Below are positions 53,790 to 61,616 of a stretch of DNA of 64,000 nucleotides, piece after piece. A program made the translations under genes and the position numbers. The stretch is from Paraburkholderia sacchari. GTDB taxonomy: Bacteria; Pseudomonadota; Gammaproteobacteria; Burkholderiales; Burkholderiaceae. The first letter of the stretch is position 1; every line of letters begins with the position of its first letter. Where the stretch lies: positions 312,211-376,210 of the forward strand of contig NZ_JTDB02000008.1 of NCBI RefSeq assembly GCF_000785435.2, written 5' to 3'. A model generated the notes under the pieces. That model ran no database searches, was not told where the DNA came from, and worked only from the letters and a program-made list of their open reading frames with translations.

Positions 53790-54236
53790 TCAGGTGGGCG
53801 TGCGCATGAGGCGTGCCTTTTCGCGCTGCCAGTCGCGCTGCTTCTCGGTTTCGCGCTTGTCGTGCAGCTTCTTGCCCTTCGCGAGGCCGATTTCGCATTT
53901 CACGCGGCCGCCCTTGTAGTGGAAGTTCAGCGGAACGAGCGTGAACCCGCGCTGCTCGACCTTGCCGATCAATTTGTCGATTTCCTCGCGATGGAGCAGC
54001 AGCTTGCGGATGCGCGTGGGGTCGGGCTGAATGTGCGTCGAGGCCTCGGGCAGCGGGCTGATGTGCGTGCCGATCAGGTACAGTTCGCCGTTCTTGATCA
54101 CGACGTAGCTTTCCTTGATGTTGGCTCGCCCGGCGCGCATGGCCTTGACCTCCCATCCTTCGAGCACGAGCCCAGCCTCGTGGCGCTCTTCGATGAAGTA
54201 ATCGAAGAAGGCTTTTCTGTTGTCGATGATGCTCAT
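53790..54236 (-). CDS. smpB: SsrA-binding protein SmpB
   Basis: A 148-residue partner of tmRNA in trans-translation ribosome rescue. It starts MSIIDNRKAFFDYFIEERHEAGLVLEGWEVKAMRAG. It also has NIKESYVVIKNGELYLIGTHISPL, KLLLHREEIDKLIGKVEQRGFTLVPL and a basic C-terminal tail (KGKKLHDKRETEKQRDWQREKARL). The tmRNA gene itself is not in the window. It is divergent from ratA. Confidence 0.97.
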   Translation of the reverse strand: MSIIDNRKAFFDYFIEERHEAGLVLEGWEVKAMRAGRANIKESYVVIKNGELYLIGTHISPLPEASTHIQPDPTRIRKLLLHREEIDKLIGKVEQRGFTLVPLNFHYKGGRVKCEIGLAKGKKLHDKRETEKQRDWQREKARLMRTPT

Positions 54237-54263
54237 AGGGAAATGGGAAACGCCCAACTCGTT

Positions 54264-54279
54264 TAAAATTACGATTTTA
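54264..54279. promoter_or_regulatory. Symmetric shared -10 region between smpB and ratA
   Basis: TAAAAT (54264-54269), four bases, ATTTTA (54274-54279) form a perfect palindrome. Each half reads TAAAAT on its own strand, so the same 16 bases could supply -10 elements for both divergent genes. Matching -35 elements are poor. Confidence 0.35.
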
Positions 54280-54338
54280 GCAAAGCGGGCCACCGAAAGC
54301 CCGTGGCGCTTTCACCCTTGCCTCGCATTGCGCAATTT

Positions 54339-54782
54339 ATGGCGGATGTCCAGAAAACCGTGTTGATTCGCCATTCGGCGGAGCAGATGTTCGACCTCGT
54401 GACCGACGTCGACGACTATCCCAACTTCCTGCCGTGGTGCGGCGGCGTCGAGGTTCGCCGCAAGGACGAGGACGGAATGGAGGCGAAGATCGATATCAAC
54501 TTCAAGGGCATCAAGCAGCACTTCGCCACGCGCAACAAGCACAAGCGGCCCGAGCGCATCGACATGGAGTTCGCCGACGGCCCGTTCAAGAAGTTCACGG
54601 GCGCCTGGCGTTTCACGCCGCTGCGTGCCGATGCCTGCAAGATTGAATTCTCGCTGCATTACGAGTTTTCTAACATTATTCTCGAGAAGATCATCGGTCC
54701 CGTGTTCCATCACATCGCGAACACCTTCGTCGACACCTTCGTGAAGCGCGCCGACCAGCGTTACGGCAAGACCAAGCCATGA
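54339..54782 (+). CDS. ratA: RatA/Coq10 family START-domain protein
   Basis: A 147-residue START-fold protein starting MADVQKTVLIRHSAEQMFDLVTDVDDYPNFLPWCGGVEV, the RatA/Coq10 N-terminus. In E. coli RatA was described as a 70S-assembly inhibitor, while Coq10 homologues bind ubiquinone. The second role is the better guess for a conserved chromosomal copy. It overlaps the RnfH-like gene by four bases (ATGA). Confidence 0.9.
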   Translation: MADVQKTVLIRHSAEQMFDLVTDVDDYPNFLPWCGGVEVRRKDEDGMEAKIDINFKGIKQHFATRNKHKRPERIDMEFADGPFKKFTGAWRFTPLRADACKIEFSLHYEFSNIILEKIIGPVFHHIANTFVDTFVKRADQRYGKTKP

Positions 54783-55114
54783 ACGCGAATTTGCTCAACA
54801 TCGACGTCTGCTATGCGCTGCCTGACGCTCAGACGCTCATCGGCGTGGAACTCGCACCTGGCGCGACGGTGCAGCAGGCCATCGAGGCCAGTGGCATTCT
54901 CGCGCGCCATCCGGAAATCGATCTGACGAAACTGAAAGTGGGCGTCTACGGCAAGCTCAAGCCGCTCGACACGGTGCTCGCCGACCACGACCGCGTGGAG
55001 ATTTATCGTCCGCTGGTGGTCGACCCCAAGCTCGCGCGTCAGCGCCGCGTCGACAAAACGCGCAAGGAAGGCTCGATCGAGGGCCGCAAATGGCAGAACA
55101 AGGATTCGCGCTGA
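54779..55114 (+). CDS. RnfH family ubiquitin-like protein
   Basis: A 111-residue RnfH/RatB protein with a beta-grasp core (INIDVCYALPDAQTLIGVELAPGATVQQAI-like start, KVGVYGKLKPLDTVLADHDRVEIYRPLVVDPK end) and a basic tail. Function is not settled; the coupled ratA-rnfH arrangement is widespread. Co-translated with ratA and followed by a terminator. Confidence 0.9.
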   Translation: MNANLLNIDVCYALPDAQTLIGVELAPGATVQQAIEASGILARHPEIDLTKLKVGVYGKLKPLDTVLADHDRVEIYRPLVVDPKLARQRRVDKTRKEGSIEGRKWQNKDSR

Positions 55115-55143
55115 ATCCGCGTTGACGCGCGATTGGTGGCTAT

Positions 55144-55174
55144 ATGAGGGCGCGTGTTGCGCCCTCATGCTTTT
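55144..55174 (+). terminator. Terminator after the rnfH-like gene
   Basis: ATGAGGGCGC (55144-55153), loop GTGTT, GCGCCCTCAT (55159-55168), then GCTTTT. The T tail runs into the stop of the convergent exporter gene. Confidence 0.8.
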
Positions 55175-56220
55175 CAATTCGCCGCGCGGCGGTGCTCCGA
55201 GTCATTACGTCCCGCAGCGTTCGCCTCACCGATACCGGGAATACCCGCCAAATCACCTTCAGGCACGATGCCATCTCCGTGCGCCGTGTCTTCCGGCCCG
55301 CCCGAATGCTGGCGGACCGACCAGCTCACGCCCACCACCAGCAGCACGATGGCCGCGATTTCGAGCAGGCGCGGCAGGCGGTGGTCGTAGACGAAACCGT
55401 AGAGCAGGGCGAACAGCGTCTCGAACACGATCAACTGACCCGAAAGCGTAAGCGGGAGCCGCTTGGACGCCGCGTTCCAGAGACCGTTGCCAAGCCACGA
55501 GGCGCCGATGGCCAGCACGAGATTCAGTTGCCAGAACGCTGTCCAGCGTCCGCTGCCCACGATTGGCTGCACCGTGCCGGCGGGCATGACGAGCACCGCG
55601 AGCCAGAGCAGGCCGCCGAGCGCGCCGGTCACGACACCCCATAGCACCGACCACTCGTTGCCGCCGAAGTGCGCGTTACGTTGCAGATAGCGCGCATTTT
55701 CGACTGCGTACCACGTCCAGCAGGCGAGCGCGCCAACCGCGCAGCCAAGGCCCGCAATCTTCGTGAGCGTGCTGGCGTGATCGCTGGCGCTTGCCGTGAA
55801 AACGTCGACATTGATGCACACGATGCCGGCCGCGATCATGGCGAGCGGCCAGACCAGCTTCGAGAGCGCCACCGCGCCGTGATCGCCGCGTCCGAGCAGC
55901 GTGACCGTGACGGGCAGGACGCCGACAATCAGCGAGGCCGGCGCGATGCCCACGAGGTGAATCGCGCTCGCAAGAAAGAGGTAGTAGAGGAGGTTGCCCA
56001 CGAGGGCGAGTTTCACTAGCGCGATCAGGTCCGCGCGGGTCAGGCGCGGCCAGACGCGCCGCAGCATGGGCAGTAGCGCGGCGAACGACACGAGGCCGTA
56101 CATCGTGTAGCGCCCGGCGCTCAGGAGCAGCGGCGAGAACTCCGGCAACTGGCGCGGCACCAGGAACACCGTTCCCCATAACGCACCGGCGAGCACGCCG
56201 TACAACACACCACGCTGCAT
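55174..56220 (-). CDS. DMT superfamily transporter (EamA family)
   Basis: A 348-residue inner-membrane protein with about ten hydrophobic segments. It starts MQRGVLYGVLAGALWGTVFLVPRQLPEFSPLLLSAGRYTMYG, and the second EamA repeat is at GCAVGALACWTWYAVENARYLQ. Substrate unknown. The start at 56220 has AAGGA and GGAGG upstream. The last about 40 residues (after VVGVSWSVRQ) are a hydrophilic Gly/Asp/Asn-rich tail. Divergent from guaB across a 305-base gap that holds the guaB promoter and no gene that I recognise. Confidence 0.85.
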   Translation of the reverse strand: MQRGVLYGVLAGALWGTVFLVPRQLPEFSPLLLSAGRYTMYGLVSFAALLPMLRRVWPRLTRADLIALVKLALVGNLLYYLFLASAIHLVGIAPASLIVGVLPVTVTLLGRGDHGAVALSKLVWPLAMIAAGIVCINVDVFTASASDHASTLTKIAGLGCAVGALACWTWYAVENARYLQRNAHFGGNEWSVLWGVVTGALGGLLWLAVLVMPAGTVQPIVGSGRWTAFWQLNLVLAIGASWLGNGLWNAASKRLPLTLSGQLIVFETLFALLYGFVYDHRLPRLLEIAAIVLLVVGVSWSVRQHSGGPEDTAHGDGIVPEGDLAGIPGIGEANAAGRNDSEHRRAAN

Positions 56221-56493
56221 TTTCCTTGCCTCCACACTTTCCGATCTGACCGTCCTGGCCTTGCAGGATGGGTGGAAGCTTAATTGCAGGCCGCATGGCC
56301 GTCTTGTTCAATCCTGCACGATGCGATTGCCCGTTTCCACGGTTCCTGATTCCCAGCTTGCGGCCGGCAGCCAGAAAATCGGGTCTGACACACGACACTT
56401 ACACCGCCGCCGACCCCGTCCCAAACCTCAAAAAAATCCCGAAAACGGCGCTAAGCTACTGTAGACACTGATGATTTCCAGGGCGCTATCCCG

Positions 56494-56499
56494 TATAAT
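56494..56499 (+). promoter_or_regulatory. -10 element of guaB
   Basis: Perfect TATAAT at 56494-56499, 27 bases before the guaB ATG, predicting a short leader of about 20 bases. No good -35 at normal spacing; the region upstream holds CTGATGATTTCC instead. Confidence 0.55.
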
Positions 56500-56525
56500 C
56501 TGCTTTTGCGCCTATAGGATTTGCC

Positions 56526-57986
56526 ATGCGTCTGATCCAGAAAGCACTCACGTTCGATGACGTGCTCCTCGTCCCCGCCTTTTCCGACGTTCTCCCGCGC
56601 GACACCAGCCTGAAAACCCGGCTGACCCGCAATATCTCCCTGAACATTCCGCTTGTCTCGGCCGCGATGGATACCGTCACGGAAGGCCGCCTCGCTATCG
56701 CGATGGCGCAGCAGGGCGGCGTCGGCATCATCCACAAGAACCTCACGCCGGCCGAGCAGGCGCGCGAGGTGGCGAAGGTGAAGCGTTTCGAGTCGGGCGT
56801 GGTGCGCGACCCGATTACGGTTCCGCCGCAGATGAAAGTCGCGGACGTGATCGCGCTCTCGCAACAGCATGGCATCTCGGGTTTCCCGGTGGTGGAAGGC
56901 GCGCAACTCGTCGGTATCGTGACGAACCGCGACCTGCGCTTCGAAACGCGCCTGGACGAGCCGGTGCGCTCGATCATGACGCCGCGCGAGCGCCTCGTCA
57001 CCGTCAAGGAAGGTACGCCGCTCCTCGAAGCCAAGGCGCTCATGCACAGCCACCGCCTCGAGCGCGTGCTGGTCGTGAACGACGCGTTCGAGCTGCGCGG
57101 CCTCATGACCGTCAAGGACATCACCAAGCAGACCGAACACCCGGCCGCTTGTAAGGACGAGCACGGCAAGCTGCGCGCGGGCGCAGCCGTCGGCGTGGGC
57201 CCGGATAACGAAGAGCGTGTCGAGCTGCTGGTGCAGGCCGGCGTGGACGTGATCGTGGTCGACACGGCGCACGGCCACAGCAAGGGCGTGCTCGAGCGCG
57301 TCCGGTGGGTCAAGCAGAACTTCCCGCACGTCGAGGTGATCGGCGGCAACATCGCCACGGCCGACGCTGCACGCGCGCTCGTCGAGTACGGTGCAGACGG
57401 CGTGAAGGTCGGCATCGGCCCGGGCTCGATCTGCACGACACGTATCGTGGCAGGCGTGGGCGTGCCGCAGATCAGCGCGATTTCCAATGTCTCGGAAGCG
57501 CTCAAGGGCACGGGCGTGCCGTGCATCGCCGACGGCGGCGTGCGCTACTCGGGCGACGTTTCGAAGGCGCTGGCAGCCGGCGCGAACGCCGTGATGATGG
57601 GCAGCATGTTCGCGGGTACCGAAGAGTCGCCGGGCGACGTGTTCCTGTTTCAGGGCCGCCAGTACAAGTCGTACCGCGGCATGGGCTCGGTCGGTGCGAT
57701 GAAGGACGGCGCCGCGGACCGCTACTTCCAGGACAACTCGGCCAACATCGACAAGCTCGTGCCGGAAGGCATCGAAGGCCGCGTTGCCTACAAGGGCCCG
57801 ATCAACGCGATTCTGTTCCAGCTGATCGGCGGTGTGCGCGCGTCGATGGGGTACTGCGGTTGCCGCACGATCGACGAGTTGCACGCGAAGGCGGAGTTCG
57901 TGCAGATCACCGGCGCCGGCTTGAACGAATCGCACGTTCACGACGTGCAGATCACGAAGGAAGCGCCCAACTACCACGTGGACTGA
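56526..57986 (+). CDS. guaB: Inosine-5'-monophosphate dehydrogenase
   Basis: NAD-dependent IMP to XMP step of guanine nucleotide synthesis. The product is 486 residues: a TIM barrel interrupted by two CBS domains (about 95-205, VVRDPITVPPQMKVADVIAL onward). The catalytic Cys303 is in GPGSICTTRIVAGVGVPQ, and MFAGTEESPGDVFLFQGRQYKSYRGMGS forms the flap. Followed after 6 bases by a membrane protein gene and then guaA. Confidence 0.97.
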   Translation: MRLIQKALTFDDVLLVPAFSDVLPRDTSLKTRLTRNISLNIPLVSAAMDTVTEGRLAIAMAQQGGVGIIHKNLTPAEQAREVAKVKRFESGVVRDPITVPPQMKVADVIALSQQHGISGFPVVEGAQLVGIVTNRDLRFETRLDEPVRSIMTPRERLVTVKEGTPLLEAKALMHSHRLERVLVVNDAFELRGLMTVKDITKQTEHPAACKDEHGKLRAGAAVGVGPDNEERVELLVQAGVDVIVVDTAHGHSKGVLERVRWVKQNFPHVEVIGGNIATADAARALVEYGADGVKVGIGPGSICTTRIVAGVGVPQISAISNVSEALKGTGVPCIADGGVRYSGDVSKALAAGANAVMMGSMFAGTEESPGDVFLFQGRQYKSYRGMGSVGAMKDGAADRYFQDNSANIDKLVPEGIEGRVAYKGPINAILFQLIGGVRASMGYCGCRTIDELHAKAEFVQITGAGLNESHVHDVQITKEAPNYHVD

Positions 57987-57992
57987 TCCGCG

Positions 57993-58640
57993 ATGAAGCC
58001 GCTGCTGCGCATAGTGCTGATTGTCGACGCGTTGATGCTGCTGGGTTTCGGCGTGCTGTTCCTGTGCACGCCCTGGAACTCGCTCTACAACGCGCTGCAG
58101 TTGGTGCAGCCGCAGCCGCCGCTCATCGGTCAGGCTTTTGGCGTGGTGCTCGCTGGCTTCGCGTGGATCGCGCTGCGCGCGGCTTTCGACGGCGACTTGA
58201 CCGTCACGGTCGGGCGCACCGTGGGGCACGTCAACTGGATTGCCGGCGTGCTGATGCTGGTCTGGCTGGTCGGCCTGCATACGCCGCAACTCACGGGCTT
58301 TGGCCAACTGGTGGCCGGCGCGGTGGGTGCCTGGCTGATCATCGTCGGGCTGGGCGGCACACGCCTCGCCGGCGCGGTGAAGCGGCGCGAGAAGGTGCAG
58401 GCGGCCGAGGCCGCCGCGCAGGAACGCGGGGCGCGCGCGGTGGCCAGGACAAAGCGCGAAGAGCCCGTGACATACGCGAAACCGGTTTTTGCTGGCGGCG
58501 TGGTGGAAACCGGTGCGTCGCGCGCAGAGCCTGCAGCGGCAACACCCGCTACCGCGGGCGCGGCTGCGCCAGTGCAAGATCCGCGGCTTGCCGCGCGAGA
58601 CGAAGCGGCCGACGCGCCGCGGCCGCCGCTGCATGGCTGA
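57993..58640 (+). CDS. Uncharacterised membrane protein between guaB and guaA
   Basis: A 215-residue protein with four predicted membrane segments in the first 125 residues (LLRIVLIVDALMLLGFGVLFL; IGQAFGVVLAGFAWIALRAAF; VNWIAGVLMLVWLVGL; LVAGAVGAWLIIVGLGG). A charged Ala/Glu/Arg-rich cytoplasmic tail of about 85 residues follows (KRREKVQAAEAAAQERGARAV onward). No signature motif is recognised. It begins 6 bases after guaB, so it is co-transcribed with a purine gene, but no function can be inferred from that. Confidence 0.8.
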   Translation: MKPLLRIVLIVDALMLLGFGVLFLCTPWNSLYNALQLVQPQPPLIGQAFGVVLAGFAWIALRAAFDGDLTVTVGRTVGHVNWIAGVLMLVWLVGLHTPQLTGFGQLVAGAVGAWLIIVGLGGTRLAGAVKRREKVQAAEAAAQERGARAVARTKREEPVTYAKPVFAGGVVETGASRAEPAAATPATAGAAAPVQDPRLAARDEAADAPRPPLHG

Positions 58641-58845
58641 TTCGCGCGGGACGCCGGGACGCGGGAAACACCAGCTGCTTTGTGTCCGGATTGCGCCACC
58701 CGCTTATTGGCTCGTTCGCCGGTTCATGCGTTGTTTTGCACCGCAGCCATCAAGCGCCAGGCATCCGATGAATTCACGCCGCGCGCCAGATTTACTCAGC
58801 GCGCGGCTTTCTGTATCTGTTCTTTTTTAGGTCTCGTCCGCTGCC

Positions 58846-60429
58846 ATGCACGACAAAATCCTGATTCTCGACTTCGGTTCGCAAGTCACCCAACTGATCG
58901 CGCGCCGCGTGCGCGAAGCCAACGTCTACTCTGAAATCCATCCGTACGACGTTGACGACGCATTCATCCGCGAGTTCGCGCCGAAGGGCATCATCCTTTC
59001 GGGCGGCCCGAACTCCGTCACCGAAACCGACACCCCGCGCGCACCTCAAGCCGTGTTCGAACAGGGCGTGCCGGTGCTCGGCATTTGCTACGGCATGCAG
59101 ACGATGGCCGAGCAGCTCGGCGGCAAGGTCGACGGCGGCCACCTGCGCGAATTCGGCTACGCCGAAGTGCGCGCTCGCAACCACACGAGCTTCCTCGACG
59201 GCATCGAGGACTTCCGCACGAGCGAAGGCCACGGCATGCTCAAGGTGTGGATGAGCCATGGCGACAAGGTCACGGACATGCCGTCCGGCTTCAAGCTGAT
59301 GGCATCGACGGAATCGTGCCCGATCGCGGCGATGGCCGACGAAGCGCGCCACTTCTACGGCTTGCAATGGCACCCGGAAGTCACGCATACGGTGCAGGGC
59401 CGCGCGATGCTCGAGCGCTTCGTGCTGGGCATCTGCGGCGCGAAGGCCGACTGGGAAATGGGCCACTACATCGACGAGGCCGTCGAAGCGATTCGCAAGC
59501 AGGTGGGCAGCGAGCACGTCATCCTCGGCCTCTCGGGCGGCGTGGATTCGTCGGTGGCGGCAGCGCTGCTGCATCGCGCGATTGGCGATCAGTTGACCTG
59601 TGTGTTCGTCGATCACGGTCTTCTGCGCCTGAACGAAGCCGAGCAGGTGATGTCGATGTTCGCGGACAACCTTGGCGTGAAAGTGGTTCACGTCGATGCT
59701 AGCGAAGCATTCATGTCGAAGCTGGCGGGCGTGACCGATCCTGAAGCGAAGCGCAAGATCATCGGCGCGGAGTTCGTCGAGGTGTTCCAGACCGAGGCGG
59801 GCAAGCTCACGGATGCGAAGTGGCTCGCGCAGGGCACGATCTACCCGGACGTGATCGAGTCGGCGGGCAAGGGCAAGAAGAGCGCGCATACGATCAAGAG
59901 CCACCACAACGTGGGGGGACTGCCGGAGACGCTGAACCTCAAGCTGCTCGAACCGCTGCGCGAACTCTTCAAGGACGAAGTGCGCGAACTGGGAGTGAAG
60001 CTCGGCTTGCCGCACGATATGGTGTATCGCCATCCGTTCCCGGGCCCGGGCCTTGGCGTGCGTATTCTCGGTGAAGTGAAGCGCGAGTTCGCGGATCTGC
60101 TGCGCCGCGCCGATGCGATTTTCATCGAGACGCTGCGTAACACCATCGACAAGGAAACCGGCAAGTCGTGGTACGAGCTGACGAGTCAGGCGTTTGCGGT
60201 GTTTCTGCCGGTGAAGAGCGTGGGCGTGATGGGCGATGGCCGTACTTATGAGTACGTGGTCGCGCTGCGCGCAGTGCAGACGCTCGATTTCATGACCGCG
60301 CACTGGGCGCATCTGCCGCATGAGCTGCTTGGTCAGGTGTCGAACCGAATTATTAATGAGGTGCGCGGGATCAATCGGGTGGTGTACGACATTTCGGGGA
60401 AACCGCCGGCGACAATCGAGTGGGAATAG
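58846..60429 (+). CDS. guaA: GMP synthase (glutamine-hydrolysing)
   Basis: XMP to GMP with glutamine-derived ammonia. The product is 527 residues. The class I amidotransferase domain has Cys81 in GICYGMQTMAEQ and the His/Glu of LQWHPEVTH. The ATP-pyrophosphatase P-loop is LSGGVDSSV near residue 229, and the C-terminal dimerisation domain ends PATIEWE. The gene is complete; its last codons (GAGTGGGAATAG) adjoin a sharp composition change. Confidence 0.97.
   Translation: MHDKILILDFGSQVTQLIARRVREANVYSEIHPYDVDDAFIREFAPKGIILSGGPNSVTETDTPRAPQAVFEQGVPVLGICYGMQTMAEQLGGKVDGGHLREFGYAEVRARNHTSFLDGIEDFRTSEGHGMLKVWMSHGDKVTDMPSGFKLMASTESCPIAAMADEARHFYGLQWHPEVTHTVQGRAMLERFVLGICGAKADWEMGHYIDEAVEAIRKQVGSEHVILGLSGGVDSSVAAALLHRAIGDQLTCVFVDHGLLRLNEAEQVMSMFADNLGVKVVHVDASEAFMSKLAGVTDPEAKRKIIGAEFVEVFQTEAGKLTDAKWLAQGTIYPDVIESAGKGKKSAHTIKSHHNVGGLPETLNLKLLEPLRELFKDEVRELGVKLGLPHDMVYRHPFPGPGLGVRILGEVKREFADLLRRADAIFIETLRNTIDKETGKSWYELTSQAFAVFLPVKSVGVMGDGRTYEYVVALRAVQTLDFMTAHWAHLPHELLGQVSNRIINEVRGINRVVYDISGKPPATIEWE
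60410..60429. other. Candidate island attachment site at the 3' end of guaA
   Basis: The 3' end of guaA is a known integration hotspot for genomic islands in several bacteria. Here the base composition turns AT-rich immediately after the stop. I see no second copy of these bases within the window, so the partner site, if any, would lie beyond 64000. Confidence 0.3.
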
Positions 60430-60589
60430 AGGAGTTTAATAATTTACTTTAAAATCAATGACTTGTGATGGCCAGTAAACAACGTGCACTCGATACTAAA
60501 TGGGAAGGCGCGGCTCCGTAAGTCCTTGGGAAATAAGGGGTTTTTTAAGGTGCGTCTCCATCTGCAGGGAGTTTTGGCAAACTTAAATT

Positions 60590-60678
60590 GACGGTATTTT
60601 AGACGGTATACAAGAGCAGCGTGTGCGGTGGCTCGCTTAATACCGTCAGAGGAGTGTCGACGGTATCCGTGACGGTAC
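60590..60678. repeat. Cluster of five GACGGTA repeats next to guaA
   Basis: GACGGTAT at 60590-60597, 60602-60609 and 60659-60666, GACGGTAC at 60671-60678, and one inverted copy ATACCGTC at 60640-60647. Both direct pairs are spaced exactly 12 bases start to start. Such ordered short repeats resemble arm-type binding sites of tyrosine integrases or iterons. The 467-base gap 60430-60896 has no gene that I can support. Confidence 0.6.
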
Positions 60679-60690
60679 CGGGCGGTGGCT

Positions 60691-60766
60691 GCAGACGTTT
60701 TTTGTCTGCTTGCGGATCGCAGCGCGAAACCCTGATCGGGTAGGGTTCCGATCAGGGGCGTCGCGC
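60691..60766. other. Two consecutive hairpins upstream of abiE
   Basis: First hairpin: GCAGAC (60691-60696) with GTCTGC (60704-60709). Second hairpin: GCGCGA (60722-60727) plus CCCTGATCGG (60730-60739) with CCGATCAGGG (60748-60757) plus TCGCGC (60761-60766), 16 bp in total with one small internal loop. Neither is followed by a T-run. They could be recombination-site arms or an insulating terminator-like structure. Confidence 0.5.
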
Positions 60767-60804
60767 GCTCACCTCGACCCGATCCGTAGTCATTCAGTAG
60801 GGCT

Positions 60805-60886
60805 GTCCGAAAAAATTCTACAAATTTCGGACACGTTGCGCGTATGGGTTGACCTTCGTCCGAAGAAATTATACAAATATCGGACA
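60805..60886 (+). promoter_or_regulatory. Paired palindromic operators and promoter of abiE
   Basis: Two 29-base elements, 60805-60833 and 60858-60886, match at 26 of 29 positions and start 53 bases apart, about five helical turns. Each begins GTCCGA and ends TCGGACA, so each is also an inverted repeat. A -35-like TTGACC (60849-60854) lies between them, and a -10-like TATACA (60870-60875) lies inside the second. AbiEi antitoxins repress their own promoter by binding two inverted repeats, as shown for the streptococcal system. Confidence 0.7.
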
Positions 60887-60896
60887 AGGTGTGACT

Positions 60897-61616
60897 ATGA
60901 ATGACCTTAAAACCCAGATTGTTAGCCACATAGAGGCATCTGATACAGGCCGTGTGTGGGTGCCGGCCGATTTTTCCAATCTTGGCAGCCGCGACGCCGT
61001 GGATAAGGCGTTGCAGCGCCTCGTAGCCGCTGGCCGGCTGCGCCGGATCGACCGTGGGTTGTACGATCGACCCAAAATTAACAGCCTTACCAAGAAAGCC
61101 ACCGCTCCGGACTACCGGGCTGTCATCGATGCAATTGCGCGCCGAGACCAATTGCGCCTTATGGTTGACGGCATGACTGCTGCAAACGATCTGGGTTTGA
61201 CGGACGCAGTACCGGCTATGGTCACGATCCATACGGATGCGCGTCGCCGATCCATCCAACTTGATAAGCTCACCATACACTTCAAGCTAACTGCACCGAG
61301 TCGCCTGTATTGGGCCGGTCGTCCGGCGATGCGGGTAGTGCAGGCGTTGTACTGGTTGAAGGACATGTTGCCGTCGGACAGACCTCGAGTTCTCAAGCGG
61401 TTGACCGCGCTTCTGGCTGACCCCGCGCAAGGAGACGTCATTCGCCAAGACCTGCTCATTGGCTTCAGCAAGTTACCGGCATGGATGCAGGAATTCATTC
61501 GGAAACTCCCCGGCTGTGACCCATCGATCGGTGGACCACTGGCGGATGAGAAAGGCATGCATCAGCAGGAGTCCGTAGCCGGAAAGCGTAAGTCTACGGG
61601 CAAGGTGCGGCCATGA
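60897..61616 (+). CDS. abiEi: AbiEi family antitoxin (type IV toxin-antitoxin, DUF6088-like)
   Basis: A 239-residue protein with an N-terminal winged helix (residues about 1-58: LKTQIVSHIEASDTGRVWVPADFSNLGSRDAVDKALQRLVAAGRLRRIDRGLYDRP). This arrangement, a promoter-like transcriptional regulator helix ending in RGLYD, is typical of AbiEi antitoxins. The C-terminal domain includes TIHTDARRRSIQLDKLTIHFKLT. It represses the operon and neutralises AbiEii. Ribosome-binding site AAGGTG six bases before ATG. Its stop overlaps abiEii (ATGA). GC is visibly lower than in neighbouring chromosomal genes. Confidence 0.85.
   Translation: MNDLKTQIVSHIEASDTGRVWVPADFSNLGSRDAVDKALQRLVAAGRLRRIDRGLYDRPKINSLTKKATAPDYRAVIDAIARRDQLRLMVDGMTAANDLGLTDAVPAMVTIHTDARRRSIQLDKLTIHFKLTAPSRLYWAGRPAMRVVQALYWLKDMLPSDRPRVLKRLTALLADPAQGDVIRQDLLIGFSKLPAWMQEFIRKLPGCDPSIGGPLADEKGMHQQESVAGKRKSTGKVRP

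Noticed and set aside
53758..53794. CCTGAGCGC/GCGCTCAGG hairpin between qmcA and smpB
   Set aside because: A 9-bp stem exists but no T-run follows and the second copy overlaps the smpB end; not called as a terminator.
56451..58634. 727-codon open frame on the minus strand opposite guaB and its downstream gene
   Set aside because: It mirrors guaB codon structure in high-GC DNA, is rich in His/Arg/Ala/Asp with no domain, and guaB is unmistakable on the other strand.
60444..61280. 278-codon minus-strand frame covering the abiE promoter and part of abiEi
   Set aside because: It overlaps the operators and the antitoxin gene, has no motif, and its start region lies inside abiEi.
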